Shown: positions 23,901-34,924, counted from the first letter of the stretch. The stretch is DNA of 64,000 nucleotides from Hygrophila difformis (GCA_030278955.1 JAOANR010000004.1:14000428-14064427); one strand, 5' to 3'. A program made the numbers and translations. Notes: generated by a model from the sequence alone, not told the origin.

Positions 23901-24601
23901 GTGGAGCTCATCTTGCACAGATGGATGAATATATGGAGGGGAGAAGCAGAAGCCCGGATATGGTATTGTTCTGCATGTCAATAATTGTTCACGCTTCCGA
24001 ACTAAATCTAAAATCAATTCCTTAACTTGAGCAGCAATTTGGTGTTTAAGAGGTTCGAGAACACTGATGGAGAACACCTGAACAAGTAACTGCACATGCT
24101 CATGAATCAGACAGTGTAGCTGCCCTATCTGATGTGGGGTGAAACCATTACTTGAAGATCATCCTCATCATCAGTTTCTTGAAGAAAAGTCTCAAGTTCG
24201 TCAAGTGTGAAGCTAGCAAGAGAATAACGAGCCCTAGTTCGCATACAAATAGCACCATCAGTATCCATATCTAGTTGGGCTTTGTTGGAACCTGCAGCAG
24301 TACCAACATACGTTGTGGTGGTCAAATCGTTATCCTTGTCGCATTATCGTTCACTTTCAGATTGAGAAGTCAATAATGATTCTCTTTCGATAAAAAAGAT
24401 ATTTGATTTATTTCTACATACTTCTCCAGGAGGCGCGGTGGTTTGCATCAGCAAGTTTTCACCATGCTCAACTGTTCCACCAGTATGCATAATCTCCATA
24501 CATCTTTCTATGAAGTGTTTATCTAAGGCTGCTGGTGATGTTCCAATACTTTGGGAAATATCCATATCCAAATCTTCAACTTCAGAATGTAATGTGGGCA
24601 T

Positions 24602-24807
24602 GGTTAATAGTTAATGTATGGGCATATTAGTGTTTAAAGCGATGGTAAATTAGGAATTGATGTGATGTGATTGTAAGGAATTTGAATTAAATTGATTTAT
24701 TTATGTGTGATGTAATTGTTGTGTGTTTGAAATTTTAATACTATATTTATTTATTAATATGATGTGATGTGAGTGAGTTTAGTAATTAAATTATTTCCTA
24801 AAAAGGT
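24602..24807. other. 5' flank of the GON4L-like pseudogene
   Basis: AT-rich, no ORF. The acidic N-terminal exon expected for this family is not found here, which suggests truncation of the gene before the adjacent LTR. Confidence 0.5.
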
Positions 24808-25669
24808 TGTTGGAAAAAGGGGGTTTTGAGCTCCTTTTTGCGTAAAGACGATATTTAATTTGGATTAATTAAATAGCGTATACGAATTCTACATTTCGCG
24901 TAGATTGTCGTAGTGCATTTATTTTCTCAAAACCGTTGTCGGGTGAGTGAGAAATAAGTGGTCGAAGTGGGTCATTGAATGCGGCTAGTTGAAACGCTTG
25001 TGTTTAAATGGTTGTTAAAGAGTGGGTAAAGGTAGCGCGTCCCACATTGCTTAAGCAGTGGGAGTTGAATTAGTTTATATTGTTCTACGTATTAGAATCA
25101 ATTAAACTAATGCAGGTTGGTCAAGTGTGAGGGAAGCCCACACGCGCGCGCCCGTCCCGAGCCGAGCCGTGCCGTCGCCCGCGCCCGCGCCCTTGGACTT
25201 GGATCTTGGTAATTGGGCTTTGGGCCTGTCTAATTTTTTAGACAAAGTTTATTTGTCGAGCCCATGCGCCAAGCCCAGTCCTTGAAGCCCACTCTGATTT
25301 CAACAGTTGTTGAAAACCATTTGAATTCCAGTTGAAACCGCTCCATCAATACTCGTCGGCGGTTTCGTCTAGTCCAACGCCTATAAATGGCAGCAGCGTC
25401 AGGCTTAGGAAAGACACATCTTCTCCACATTCTTTTCTGCATACACATACTCTCTCCTCCCGACTCCCTCAGCTCTCTGCTCTGTTCGCCGGTCATCGAC
25501 GTTCGCGGTGCTGCCACGTCGAGACGTTCGTCGTTTTACCTTTGGGGACGTTCTGCCATTGTCGGAGCACTACCGGGGCATAAACGTCTTGCGGGAAGAG
25601 TTCCAAACTCGACTCGACGTTTCTGTATTGCTGAATCAAAACCGTCCATTTTCTTACAATACGTGACAA
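24808..25669 (+). repeat. LTR remnant (probable Ty1-copia solo or truncated LTR)
   Basis: Begins TGTTGGAAAAAGG. A GC-rich block at 25140-25195 is followed by a TATA-like CCTATAAATGGCAGC at 25380-25394 and a CT-rich leader at 25420-25475, the usual U3-R order of plant LTRs. Possible CA ends lie at 25659 or 25669. No target duplication was found and no internal domain follows, so it could be solo or cut. It borders the 5' end of the decayed GON4L-like gene. Confidence 0.5.
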
Positions 25670-25917
25670 TTGTAATGAAACGGACCAAAAAGAAAAGTGA
25701 GACAGAATTAATGGGACGGAGGGAGTACTATTATTTTATTTCATATAAAGTAAAAATATAGTATACTTCATTACATTATTATTCCATTTCTATTTGTGAC
25801 ATAATAATATAATATACTTTCGTCACAAAATAAGTCTCAAATAGCAACAGAATAAATTTACATCACAAATTGCAACGAACCATTTTTCCATCACCAAATT
25901 TTCGCTGCAAAAACAAT
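25670..25917. other. AT-rich DNA with one Stowaway end
   Basis: Contains GGGACGGAGGGAGTA near 25710-25725, the right end of a Stowaway MITE. The matching left end (CTCCCTCCG) is absent, so the element is truncated. Nothing else is supported. Confidence 0.5.
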
Positions 25918-28217
25918 ATAACGCATTTTGGCCATTTATTTCGAACCCTAGTGCCTTAAATCGAACCATGATCCATCCTCAGACCTTGTGGGACATCTGG
26001 AGACTCTACTGGGTGGATCTTGGATGAATTAAATTCCCACAAAGACATTAAAGTAATTGAAATAAACTAAGGTTGGATTGATGGTTGAGGGGAGGGAAAC
26101 GGATGGGGTTGGGGGCTGCCAATTTCGAGTTTGACTGAAAAAAATCCTTTGAATCTTCCCTAGGTTCATCAAGGCATTCCTTGGAACATTAATCACTTCA
26201 ATATCAACCCCTTAACAGCCCCAAAACATCCCCCATTCCTCACTTCCAAAATTTCAGATTCAAGTTGAGAGAGTGGTGAGTTGTGTGTGGTTCTTCAAGT
26301 TCAAAGGGTTTAAACGAGTTCTTCACTTCCAAATCCTTTCTTCCACTAGGTAAGAAGGATTTCTAATCCTTATCTCAGTCCTAGATCATGTTTTAGGCTT
26401 CGAAATCTAAGGGTTTTGTCCACACATTTAATTCAAGGTTCATTTGGAGGGTTGCCGTTCGTGTAGCTATTTAGGACGCTTTATGGAGATTTCATTCGAA
26501 GGATTTCAACTCCAATTCACTCAAGGGCAAGTTTAATACCATACACATCAAATGGTGGAGGTTTCCGTTGAGTAGAATTCGAGTTTTAGATCTATCTCTA
26601 CTGATTGTCAAATCTGCCAGCAAAACCTTTCCCTGTTGTGTTGTTCCGCGTTTTTGACTTAGTTCTGTTCATTTTCTCGAAATCCTTTACAAATGAAAGT
26701 TTTTTCTAACATCATGAATTATATTACTGTCAAATTTCATCAAAATTGGATTCATTTACTGCCCCAAAATGATCTGGTTTATCGTAAACCTCCTGTCGAT
26801 AGGGTGTCAGATTCAATCTTCGAACTTGTAGGGCAATTTAGTCTATATTATGTTTATTTTCTCTCTTTAGTTTCTTCTTGAAGAATTTTAAAATATGTGT
26901 CTATAATGCACCTGTAAAATTTTGTTATTTTTAGAAGTCTCTTGGAAAAGATATGATTTTTACTTCCACTGTTGCCCGAAAACCACTGAAGAAGTGAGAT
27001 TTTTAAAATAGGGTTTCTGTAAATGGTGTTTTTGGCCTAGATAAAGTCTTCAAATCGAAATGGCTATTTCTAGAGAAAATGTTCATCTTGGTGTTTAAAA
27101 GCTACTGTAATTGTTTCAGAATTTTTAAAAATGGTTTGCTATGTTTTCACGCCTAAAAATGATTATTGCTAATTTTTGGAATTTCTGTCTTGTAATGCAA
27201 ATCCTTGGCTCTGTAGTAATGCCGATTTTTGGGTTAATTCCCGACTTATTTTCAAAAAGTGTAAAACTACAAAGTTATTCCTCTATGTGTTGGTTGTCCA
27301 CTGTTCAAATTTCGTAGTCATCAGACATTGTATGAATTTTTATAGCGGTTTGGCGCAAACTGCAACAAAAATGATCTTATTTGCAAAAATATGACTTTTG
27401 GTGAAAATCGTGAGTTCGTATTTAAAATCTCCTTGTTAATAGAATGCAAATTTTTGAAACATTGTGATTTGTGATCGAGTTGGATGTTACGGAATACGCC
27501 TGTATTGAAGCCGCTGCAATTATATTGTGGCTTGTGGATATAAAAGAACCCAAGCGTAAGGCTAGTGGACATAAAAGCCCTAGCGAAATATTAATTATAA
27601 GGCTTGTGGGCATAAGAGCCTTAGCAAATTGTGATTTGTGAGGCTTGTGGATATAAGTGCCCAAGCGAAATAAGGTAGTGTCCTCGATCATAATGAGCAT
27701 TGGTAAAAGAATGTTTCTTTTTTTTTTGAAAAGTCGTGGAAACGAATTGTGGTTCAAAACATTTGCGCACTTTTAAAATTACCTCGTTCCCTTTAAAAAC
27801 TCGATTTTTAACTCCCCACATCTCTCTTCTAAAATTTCCAGCACTGATGTGTTGTGTGTTAACTTACTCAGTACCTTTGTTGTCTCTATTTTTACAGATA
27901 TTGAAGAGCAACGCACGACATTCATGTATGGAATGGGATTTTCTGAAGACTTGTCGCTTTTTAATTTTAAAATCTGTGAACTTATGTTTTGGCCGTATCT
28001 TTTTAGGTTCCGCATTACTCTTTATATTTATGCTTGTGCGATGTTTTAAAACACTTTGATGAACTCGGGCACTGTTTCGAATATTTTAAGTATTTTTGAA
28101 TATTGATGTAACTTAGCCTTAGCATCTTCTCAAGTGAGCTAGAAAATGGTTAGCGTCTTGCTCGAGAAGGTGTGGCGGTGGCATCCCAGCCTCGGTTACC
28201 AAAACCGGGGTGTTACA
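25918..28217 (+). repeat. Ty3-gypsy-type LTR remnant, about 2.3 kb
   Basis: Long AT-rich non-coding block ending ACCGGGGTGTTACA, an ending often seen in chromovirus (Tekay/Del-like) LTRs. It includes a leader with a splice-donor-like CACTAGGTAAGAAGG at about 26345-26360. Near 27530-27665 the phrase GGCTTGTGGATATAAG-x-CCCAAGCG recurs imperfectly about four times. The left border is a guess from the change in sequence texture. No internal gypsy domain was found, so this may be a solo LTR. Confidence 0.4.
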
Positions 28218-28518
28218 AATTTATGGTTGTCAATTGTGGTTTTAAATGTATTTTTGAATTTAAGCCTTAGCATTTTCTATTTAAGTAGCTTGGAAGTAAG
28301 CTTAGATAGAAAATGTGGTGGCCACCAGTATCCGGATTGGTTTGAGGACTGGAATCAGGATCCAGGGCTGACCGGAGTTCCTGAAGCGCCCGAACCCGAT
28401 CTTCAGCCGAAATGTTAGGTGCTTGGTAGCACCTTGAAGAAGCTCGGACCGTGTATCTGAGGCAGAAGTTGAAAAGGATGTTAATGGGAGCCATATGGCA
28501 AGAAGTAGCAAGGTGTGG
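28218..28518. other. Junction between two gypsy remnants
   Basis: 28235-28330 weakly repeats the end of the preceding LTR (AAGCCTTAGCAT...GTGGTGGCCACCAG against TTAGCCTTAGCAT...GTGGCGGTGGCATC), as if a second, diverged LTR end had been duplicated. The rest is unassigned. Confidence 0.4.
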
Positions 28519-31500
28519 CTAGGTCATACATGTTCCTTCCCGAGACGAAGGCAGAGTAACGGCAATATTCGAAGGACCGGCTTCCCTACCCGGCAAAGAA
28601 CCAGTAGCAGATGGACTTGGGTTAGCCGGATCGATCGGAACCAAGGAGGGATCAGATGAAGAATGAAACTTGGCAATAATTGGGAGAAATCTGTCCACCA
28701 TGACCCGAGTTTCAGCCCATCTTCCCTGAAAGATACTAACGACCTCCTCACTAAATGTTGATCTCATGGAAATATAACCCAGTCCACTTCGGAGACTGGC
28801 GAGCTTTTCTTTCGGAATTAGAGCAGATTTATGAAGTTGCTTGACAAGACGCTTCAGATGAGTCGATTCTGCATACACCTCAGCCAAAGCGACTTCTAAA
28901 TCCTGCACCTTGCGCTGAAATCGAACAATCTCCAATTGGGTTGCAGCAAGCTCTCCCGAATATTTAAGTTTGAGGAGATCGTTGCCCGATAGCTTGTTCA
29001 TTTATTCCTTGTAATCGGAAGAATATTTGTTAAACTTTTCCTGATGAAGGGTTATAGAGGCTTGCTCATCCTCGAGTTTCTTACGGGCGGCCAAAACACC
29101 AGGAAGCTCTAGGTCCATGCGCAGGGTAAAAGTAGAAATAGCTTTAATAGCGTCCTCCAAACCAAATGAGGCAAGTTGATCAGAAAAAGTCCACTCGATA
29201 TGAGAGATGAGCAAAAGGAGAGGTTTTGTCCGAACAGAAAGCACATCCGATTGGTGAGTAACCAAACGATGTAACTCATCCAAACAATCCCCGAAATTAT
29301 CAGAAAGGTCTGATTGAGAAAGAGGTAAGATAGGAGAGAAAAATTCATCCAAAACTTCCTTATCTGGGAGAGGGGAAGTAGGAATTGCTTCAGCGATGGG
29401 TGTTCCTTCCCGCCGAAGACGCTCGATTGAAGGATCCGAAGGAACATCGGATGAAAGAAAGGTCAAACCAAGAAGATTGCCTTGGGGATTAGGTACTGGT
29501 TCTGCCTCTGATGGATTAATAGAATTGGAGGAAGGAGCGCCATCGGCCGGAACGATGGAAACGCAAGTCATCAATTCAGTTTTGACCTCTTCAGTACAAG
29601 AGGAAGGAAGAGGCGGTGGGATGATAGCATGGTGTATGGCCGAATCAGACAAATTTGGATGAGGATTAGATTCCGATTCGACCCTTGAAAAACCCGAGGA
29701 ACATTGACCAACGGAAGTAGTAGAAGGAACGGAAGAAGAAACGATAATAGCTTTGTTTATCGAATCCAGAGTTGAGTGAGGAAGAGCAGGAGACTGATGC
29801 TGTGCCTCATCGAAATCGGACAAATGGCTGGGAGAAGCCAGCGTCCCCGAAGGAGCCGATGGCGGACGAATCTATGAAAGAGCAAAGGTTAGACACAACA
29901 ACGGCCTTCTAGTTTAGGGAGTGGTTAGAGATAATCAAATATGGAGAAAGGGAAAAAGAACCTGATCAGCCATATCAAACGATTTAGGGAGTGGAGAACG
30001 TGTCGACCGCCTTCGAGTTTTGGAAAGTGGATTATCGTCCGATCTACCTGAACTCGGGGTAGCTCGCTTTCGGACAGAAGTGACGGCAGCAGCAGCAGAA
30101 CTAGACAAGGTGGACAGATGAAGAGGGGGTGCCAAAGTGTTTTCCTGCGGTTCAGTCCCTACAAAAAGAGAAGAATAAGAGAACAATCCGGAAAACACAA
30201 AGAATATGGAAAAATATGGGAAATACAGAAAGCTTACTAGGCGGAGGGGCCAAGGGCTCATCCTCCTGGGAAGAGTAATCAGGAGCCAATTCAATAATAG
30301 AAAACATCATGATACCTGAAAAGCCTCGACTGATGAAATGGGCTTGCAAGTTAGCACTAATGTGGGTATGAGCCATTTTTCCCCACCAGTGGTCAAAACG
30401 TTTGGTCGATAAGCCAGGGCGGACATCAAAAGAACGAACTTCGAAATCACGAATACGAACAGCCCAATCCAAACAGGATTCATGACTTTCAGAGGGACCG
30501 ATACCCTTGTAATCCTTGTTGTATCTGTTAGGATCTCCCTGGAAAGTAAGAACCAAATCCTGAGCAAAGCCGAATTGACGGCTAACTAAATGAGGATTGT
30601 ATACCTTGGAAAAAATGGAATGATTAGGAGGCACCGCCAAAGAACAGGTTAAAATATGGTGGGGAATGATACAAGCGTTCCAAACCTGAGCGATCAACCT
30701 CTGCAAGGGGTGACCAAAGGGTGGGGTGCCGATGGACGAAACCCAATTATCGGACACATCACTATATGAATAATCCGAGAAAGAAATAGTGGGCGACCTG
30801 TTCATAAAGTAGTATATCCACTGGGTGATAGTCATATTAGGAAGACAGATTCCAAGTAGATCATTACTCGAGGGGGGCATGGTAATGGGTGTCTGATCCC
30901 CGACACCAGAAATATCTCGAAAATGCCAGACCAACCACAGATGAAGAATCCAAAGGGGGCCAAGAGACTTACCTAGTGACCATTTTCCCAACACATGACT
31001 TGGTTCGAAATGGCGGCATATAAATGAGCCAGGAAGAAATCAGCCAAAGGCATTCGGTTTTTCTTCATAAGTTCACAAGCCAAAGGGAAAACTTCAAGAA
31101 TCACTAACTTGGCTGGAGAACACCAAAAAAACCGACTAAGAAAGTACATCATAAAGGCCAAAGGTTCTCGCTCTCGGAGTTCAGAAGACGCTGGATCACT
31201 CCTGTACTGCTTGATCCAGTTAATATAGGTGTGCTTGGAATCAAAACTAGTGTTAAGCTTAGTCATGCATAACCGGAGACTCCTAGACTACCTTTCACAA
31301 GGGAAGGCAAGTTAAGGAGGAGCTTGACGTCTTGAATAGTTGGGGTCATCATACTCTATAGAAAACAAAAGCAGTTTACGGAAGAATTCCAGAAACATAA
31401 CAGCGCGAAAATTGGCCGCAGGTCATAAGGGAATGGTTTGACACTCAAATCAACCAAATGGCCAATACCTGCGGACGACCAAACCGCTTCACACTGCGGC

Positions 31501-31770
31501 TGAACCCGACGTACCAGTCTGTATATTCAAAGTTATAGTAGGCCAGGTACCGAGAGTAGAAAAAAGCCTTGGAGAAAAACATTTTTCGAATAGCGGGTTT
31601 GTCTTCTTGTGAAAAAGACGGGCAGAACAAACATCAGCTTCCTTGGAAATCGCCAACGATCTAATGGTTGTGAGAGCATCCTCAGTAAGACGTATGGAAG
31701 TATGATCCGCAAATGTCTCTTCAATGTTCGCAATCCTGGAAGAAGAAGGAGAAAGAGGCGATTGCGCCAT
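28519..31770 (-). pseudogene. Antisense PMD (plant mobile domain) gene, decayed
   Basis: The ATG at 31770-31768 starts MAQSPLSPSSSRIANIEE. PMD-like blocks follow in changing frames: FFYSRYLAYYNFEYTDWYVG (31560-31500), TPTIQDVKLLLNLP (31350-31310), LAFMMYFLSRFFWCSPAKLV (31170-31110), MPLADFFLAHLYAAISNQ (31050-31000), GPLWILHLWLVWHFRDI (30960-30910) and SRQFGFAQDLVLTFQGD (30580-30530). A Ser/Pro-rich, partly acidic tail and a coiled-coil-like segment (QLEIVRFQRKVQDLEVALAE, 28940-28880) close the protein. Frame changes near 31630, 31450 and 31100 and TAA at 29002-29004 break it. Introns may account for some changes. PMD function in retrotransposons is unknown. Confidence 0.75.
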
Positions 31771-31889
31771 GGTTGAAGAGGAGGAAATAGGAAAAGGACG
31801 AAAGAAAAGAGAGAAGATCAAAGGGCTGAAAAGGGGAATATGGAAAAACAAGATAAGAGGAGAAAAGTAATGATGGTTATGTAGCCTGT

Positions 31890-32007
31890 GAGATACGAGG
31901 AATAGGGTAATCATGGCCAGATATCATGGAAACAACACAGAGAAAATGCGAGATACGAGGAATAGGGTAATCATGGCCAGATATCTTGGAAACAGCACAG
32001 AGAAAAT
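31890..32007. repeat. 60-bp direct tandem duplication
   Basis: GAGATACGAGGAATAGGGTA starts at 31890 and again at 31950. The two units differ only at a handful of bases (for example ATATCATGG against ATATCTTGG). They lie just upstream of the antisense PMD start codon, in its presumed leader or promoter. Confidence 0.92.
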
Positions 32008-32085
32008 CGGGCCGAAGAGGAAGGAAAATCCAAGATTACTTGGGCCGTTTCTAATCCGAAAATGAGCCCAAGTAAGGAGGGCAAC

Positions 32086-32681
32086 TGTTGGGACCATCCA
32101 AGTCGATGGGTCAAATTGCGCCAGGCAATTGGGCCATGAAAAATAAACAGTTTGAGCAAAGAACAAGGAAAATTATTTGTGGAAGCCTAAGTCTGAAGCC
32201 GAAGCCAGAACGAGAATAACTGACGGATTCGGCCGAAGTCAGTGGAGGCAAGTTTGGCTGATGGGAAGAAACGTTGATCGGCTTGAGGGGGACGGTTATA
32301 GAGCGGTTACTAAGTCCCGCTTCTCCAACTATAAATAAGGGGTGCCAGGCACCGGAGCAAGGGAGACCAATCCAACCCAAATTTCCTTTATGCCAATTTA
32401 CTTCCTTGTATCTTTTAGCCTAGCTTGTAGTGGTTATCTTTTCGAGCTCGCCGTTGTTTCTTAACAACAGGCAGACTTCGATCTTGTTTAGGGATAATCA
32501 GCTGTTGTTTCTTAACAACTGGTAGATTTCTCCTCTTTTTCTGTTTTTCCGTTGTATTACATTCAAATTCGGTCAAGTTTGGGCGCGTTATTGAATTCCA
32601 GACCCGTAATCGGTTTGATCTTTTTCCAATAGTCTTCTTTGAGGAGAAAAAGGTCCTTGGGCCGAACCACCAGGCCAATCA
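32086..32681 (+). repeat. Gypsy (Tat-type) 3' LTR
   Basis: Starts TGTTGGGACC after a purine-rich stretch (AAGTAAGGAGGGCAAC) and ends GGCCAATCA. A TATA box, CTATAAATAAGG, is at about 32330-32341. The part behind it has two copies of GTTGTTTCTTAACAAC, each able to form a small hairpin. About 596 bp. The 5' partner is not in the window. Confidence 0.7.
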
Positions 32682-34369
32682 CTAGTATAAGAACATGCAC
32701 AAACATAATTTCACATAGCAAATAAACATACATATTTCATCAATGTTTCACTTGGAAACTTTTGAATAATGAAAGCCTCGTAATTGGTTCATTTTGTAGG
32801 TTTGAACAACATAAAAGTGTTACGGTTTATGGCTTCATACTATGACAATTTTGCATTATCTAGAGAGTGAAAGGTCCTTTCTTCCACCGATCTAGAAAAC
32901 CAGTTAATGGTATTGTTTGCTTTCTTTCCCCGTATCTCTGTAATATTAACTTATATGTTGCCGAGGGAGAGACTTTCCAACTGTACAAAGTGAAATACTA
33001 AATATGTGAAAATTCAGGGAGCTTCTCAATTTTTTGTTCCCATTCTTCTGGATGTGCAATAACAAAACAATGGAAGAAAAATTGAAAAACTAATCAGAAA
33101 ATAGAAATGTCACATATCAATTAAAGTGTTTATACATGTATATAAGAAATACAAAGAATTTGACTTCGTTGTTGGAAGCCATAGCAGTGCATAGGTGCAT
33201 AGGTGTTTGTTGTGGCATTATCATTATTTCTTACTAATACACTGACACTATATCGAGAAAATATACACTATATCGACAAGATCAAGAAAATCAAAAGATG
33301 ACTTAAAGTATTAATATGTAATTAAGATGTATTAATTCAAGATACCACAATAAATATTGTTTATAATGAAATTTATACTATATGGTAGAAATTTGCAAAA
33401 TGTATAGTTGATATATGTAGGTGACGGTAAAGCTGGTATTGATCTTGGAGATATACAACATTTTCAGATGATATTATTATAAACTCCATGCGTGATCCTA
33501 TAGCGGCGTTTTTTAGAGAACATATACAAATATAATATAAACTGCACCACTTTAAATCCAGACATTTTTAAAGATAGTGTTATATTAGTCCACACCAAAC
33601 CAATTAGATGGTTGATACGATCAATGATTACATCATGGAACGTATATCTACAAATGAAAATGTATATATGAGTTCTAACAATATTTATCAAAAGGATGAA
33701 ATCATAGATAATGATGATGAAATATTTTCACCGGAATATCTAAACATGAACAAGTGTTCTGGATTACCGAATCATAAAATAAAGTTGAATGAGGGCTACA
33801 TAGTTTATGCTTCTTAGGAATATAGATCCATCAAATAAATTATGTAATGGAAGAGTAATCAAGATGTGGAACCATAAGCTAAACTAATTTCGATAAACCA
33901 TGAAAGTAAAAAATTCATGCATGGTAAAATGATCATGAGCTTGTCTGATTTACTAAATTCTCCATTCGATTTCAAATAAGACAATCCGCACTCGCAACTT
34001 GTTTTACTATAACTATAAACCAAAGTAAAGACCAATCTTTAAAGAATGTTGAATACTATCTTTCAAAACCAGTTTTTTAGTCATAAATTAACTCAAGTAA
34101 CTCAAGATACAACAAGAAATGTTGTTCACAGTAAAATTTTCGGCAAATTGTAAGGAAAATTATCATATTATTGTTAATACTTATATTTGAATTTTATTTT
34201 TATTTTAAAAAATTCAAATTAAATAAAATATTATGTTGATATTTATTTTATTGACATGTAGGTTTGTAGCGGACAAGCTGCAAAAGTTAAAGATGCGGTT
34301 TAATTCAATTTATGTGTTAGTTTTAAATATAGTTAAATTCTATTATCATATACACTCTCTTTCGGATAT
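32682..34369. other. AT-rich intergenic DNA
   Basis: About 1.7 kb with no supported gene. The short ORFs (33464-33817) have no recognisable motif and arise from AT-rich sequence. Scattered weak likeness to transposon debris cannot be assigned. Confidence 0.6.
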
Positions 34370-34378
34370 ATATAAAAT

Positions 34379-34915
34379 GGGAACGGTATGGTGCGAACAA
34401 GGGATGGTGCGGACATGCGGACAACATCGCTGAGAAATGCTATATCAAATCGCTGAATTATATAGGCTTTGTCGCTGAATTGCATAGGCCATGTCGTTGA
34501 ATTGTGTAGGGGCCGTCGCTGAGATGCGTTCAAATGCATAGAACCATGTCGCTGGAATATATAAAATTATGTCGCTGAAATGAATACAATAATGTTGCTG
34601 AATTGCATAGGTCATGTTGCTGAATTACATAGGCAATATCGCTGAATTGTGAAGGCTCCGTCGCTGAGATGCATTTAAAATCACGATGAATTTCAAATGG
34701 ATCTAACTTCAAACGTCGTTGAGATGAACATAATAATATCGCTGAATTGCATAGGCTGCGATACTGAATTGGATTGGCTCCGTCGCTGAATTGGATGATG
34801 TATGTCGCTGATGATGAAACTAACCCTAATGATCTCAACAGTTGGATGATGAAATTGATAAACGGTTTCGGATGCTGTCCGACACAGATCAAACATCTGC
34901 ACCTTAACACATACG
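34379..34915 (+). mobile_element. Non-autonomous TIR element with 22-bp-phased TCGCTGA array (copy A)
   Basis: ATATAAAAT at 34370-34378 and 34916-34924 is a perfect 9-bp target duplication, typical of Mutator-like elements. The ends carry GGTATGGTGCGAACA and, inverted, TGTTAAGGTGCAGATG. Between them about 16 copies of TCGCTGA(A/G)(A/T)TG start at 34427, 34450, 34472, 34494, 34516, 34549, 34572, 34594, 34617, 34639, 34661, 34716, 34739, 34761, 34783 and 34805. The steps are 22-23 bp, with single gaps of 33 and 55 bp. No coding sequence. Confidence 0.85.
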
Positions 34916-34924
34916 ATATAAAAT

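Larger units (their letters stand above)
6436..24601 (-). pseudogene. GON4L/YARP-like SANT-domain nuclear protein, decayed
   Basis: Recognisable exons on the minus strand: 24601-24152, 24145-23651, 23563-23202, 22905-22821, 22626-22570, 22480-22378, 22310-22092, 21651-21446, 21310-15412 (split by a copia element) and 6863-6436. Landmarks are SLASFTLDELETFLQETD, then IGQLHCLIHEHVQLLVQVF, WVPYVCGPVQSVLDVAPL, a SANT-like region TDAEDELLALGL...FLPCKSRHQIFVRQKNR, and LDWISIWTFFVPYRDPSLLP. The order matches plant relatives of animal GON4L/YY1AP1, which are nuclear transcription co-regulators. Defects: no usual acidic N-terminus; TAA at 24344-24346; a large deletion at 24145-24151; an extra base in the A-run 23219-23224; a 43-bp insertion with stops at 22393-22435; frame changes near 21280, 21085, 16000, 15650 and 6650; the copia insertion. 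Most splice sites are still good, so decay is fairly recent. Some homopolymer indels could be assembly errors. Confidence 0.8.
28320..32681 (+). mobile_element. 3' portion of a Tat-type Ty3-gypsy element with an antisense PMD gene
   Basis: An LTR in plus orientation (32086-32681) lies directly downstream of a PMD gene that reads on the minus strand. Tat-lineage gypsy elements are known to carry extra ORFs between pol and the 3' LTR, some antisense and some encoding a plant mobile domain. Gag and pol are not found to the left, so the element is truncated near 28,300. The assignment rests on this arrangement, not on pol sequence. Confidence 0.6.

Noticed and set aside
6436..24601. Treating the GON4L-like locus as a functional gene
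   Set aside because: A premature stop, an internal deletion, a 43-bp stop-bearing insertion, several frame changes and a 4.8-kb exon insertion together make function unlikely, even if some indels are sequence errors.
25140..25200. GC-rich block as a CpG-type promoter of a host gene
   Set aside because: It is followed by a TATA box and CT-rich leader but no coding exon, and the order fits the U3 of an LTR better.
28146..28418. Plus-strand ORF of 90 codons ending in an acidic/Pro-rich tail
   Set aside because: It spans the end of one LTR and the junction to the next remnant, so it is chimeric and not a gene.
33464..33817. Small ORFs in the AT-rich intergenic region
   Set aside because: Length and composition are as expected by chance in AT-rich DNA, with no motif and no splice context.
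34427..34811. CRISPR-like appearance of regularly spaced repeats
   Set aside because: The conserved unit is only about 10 bases with 12-base gaps, it lies in a plant TIR element with a target duplication, and no cas gene or leader exists.
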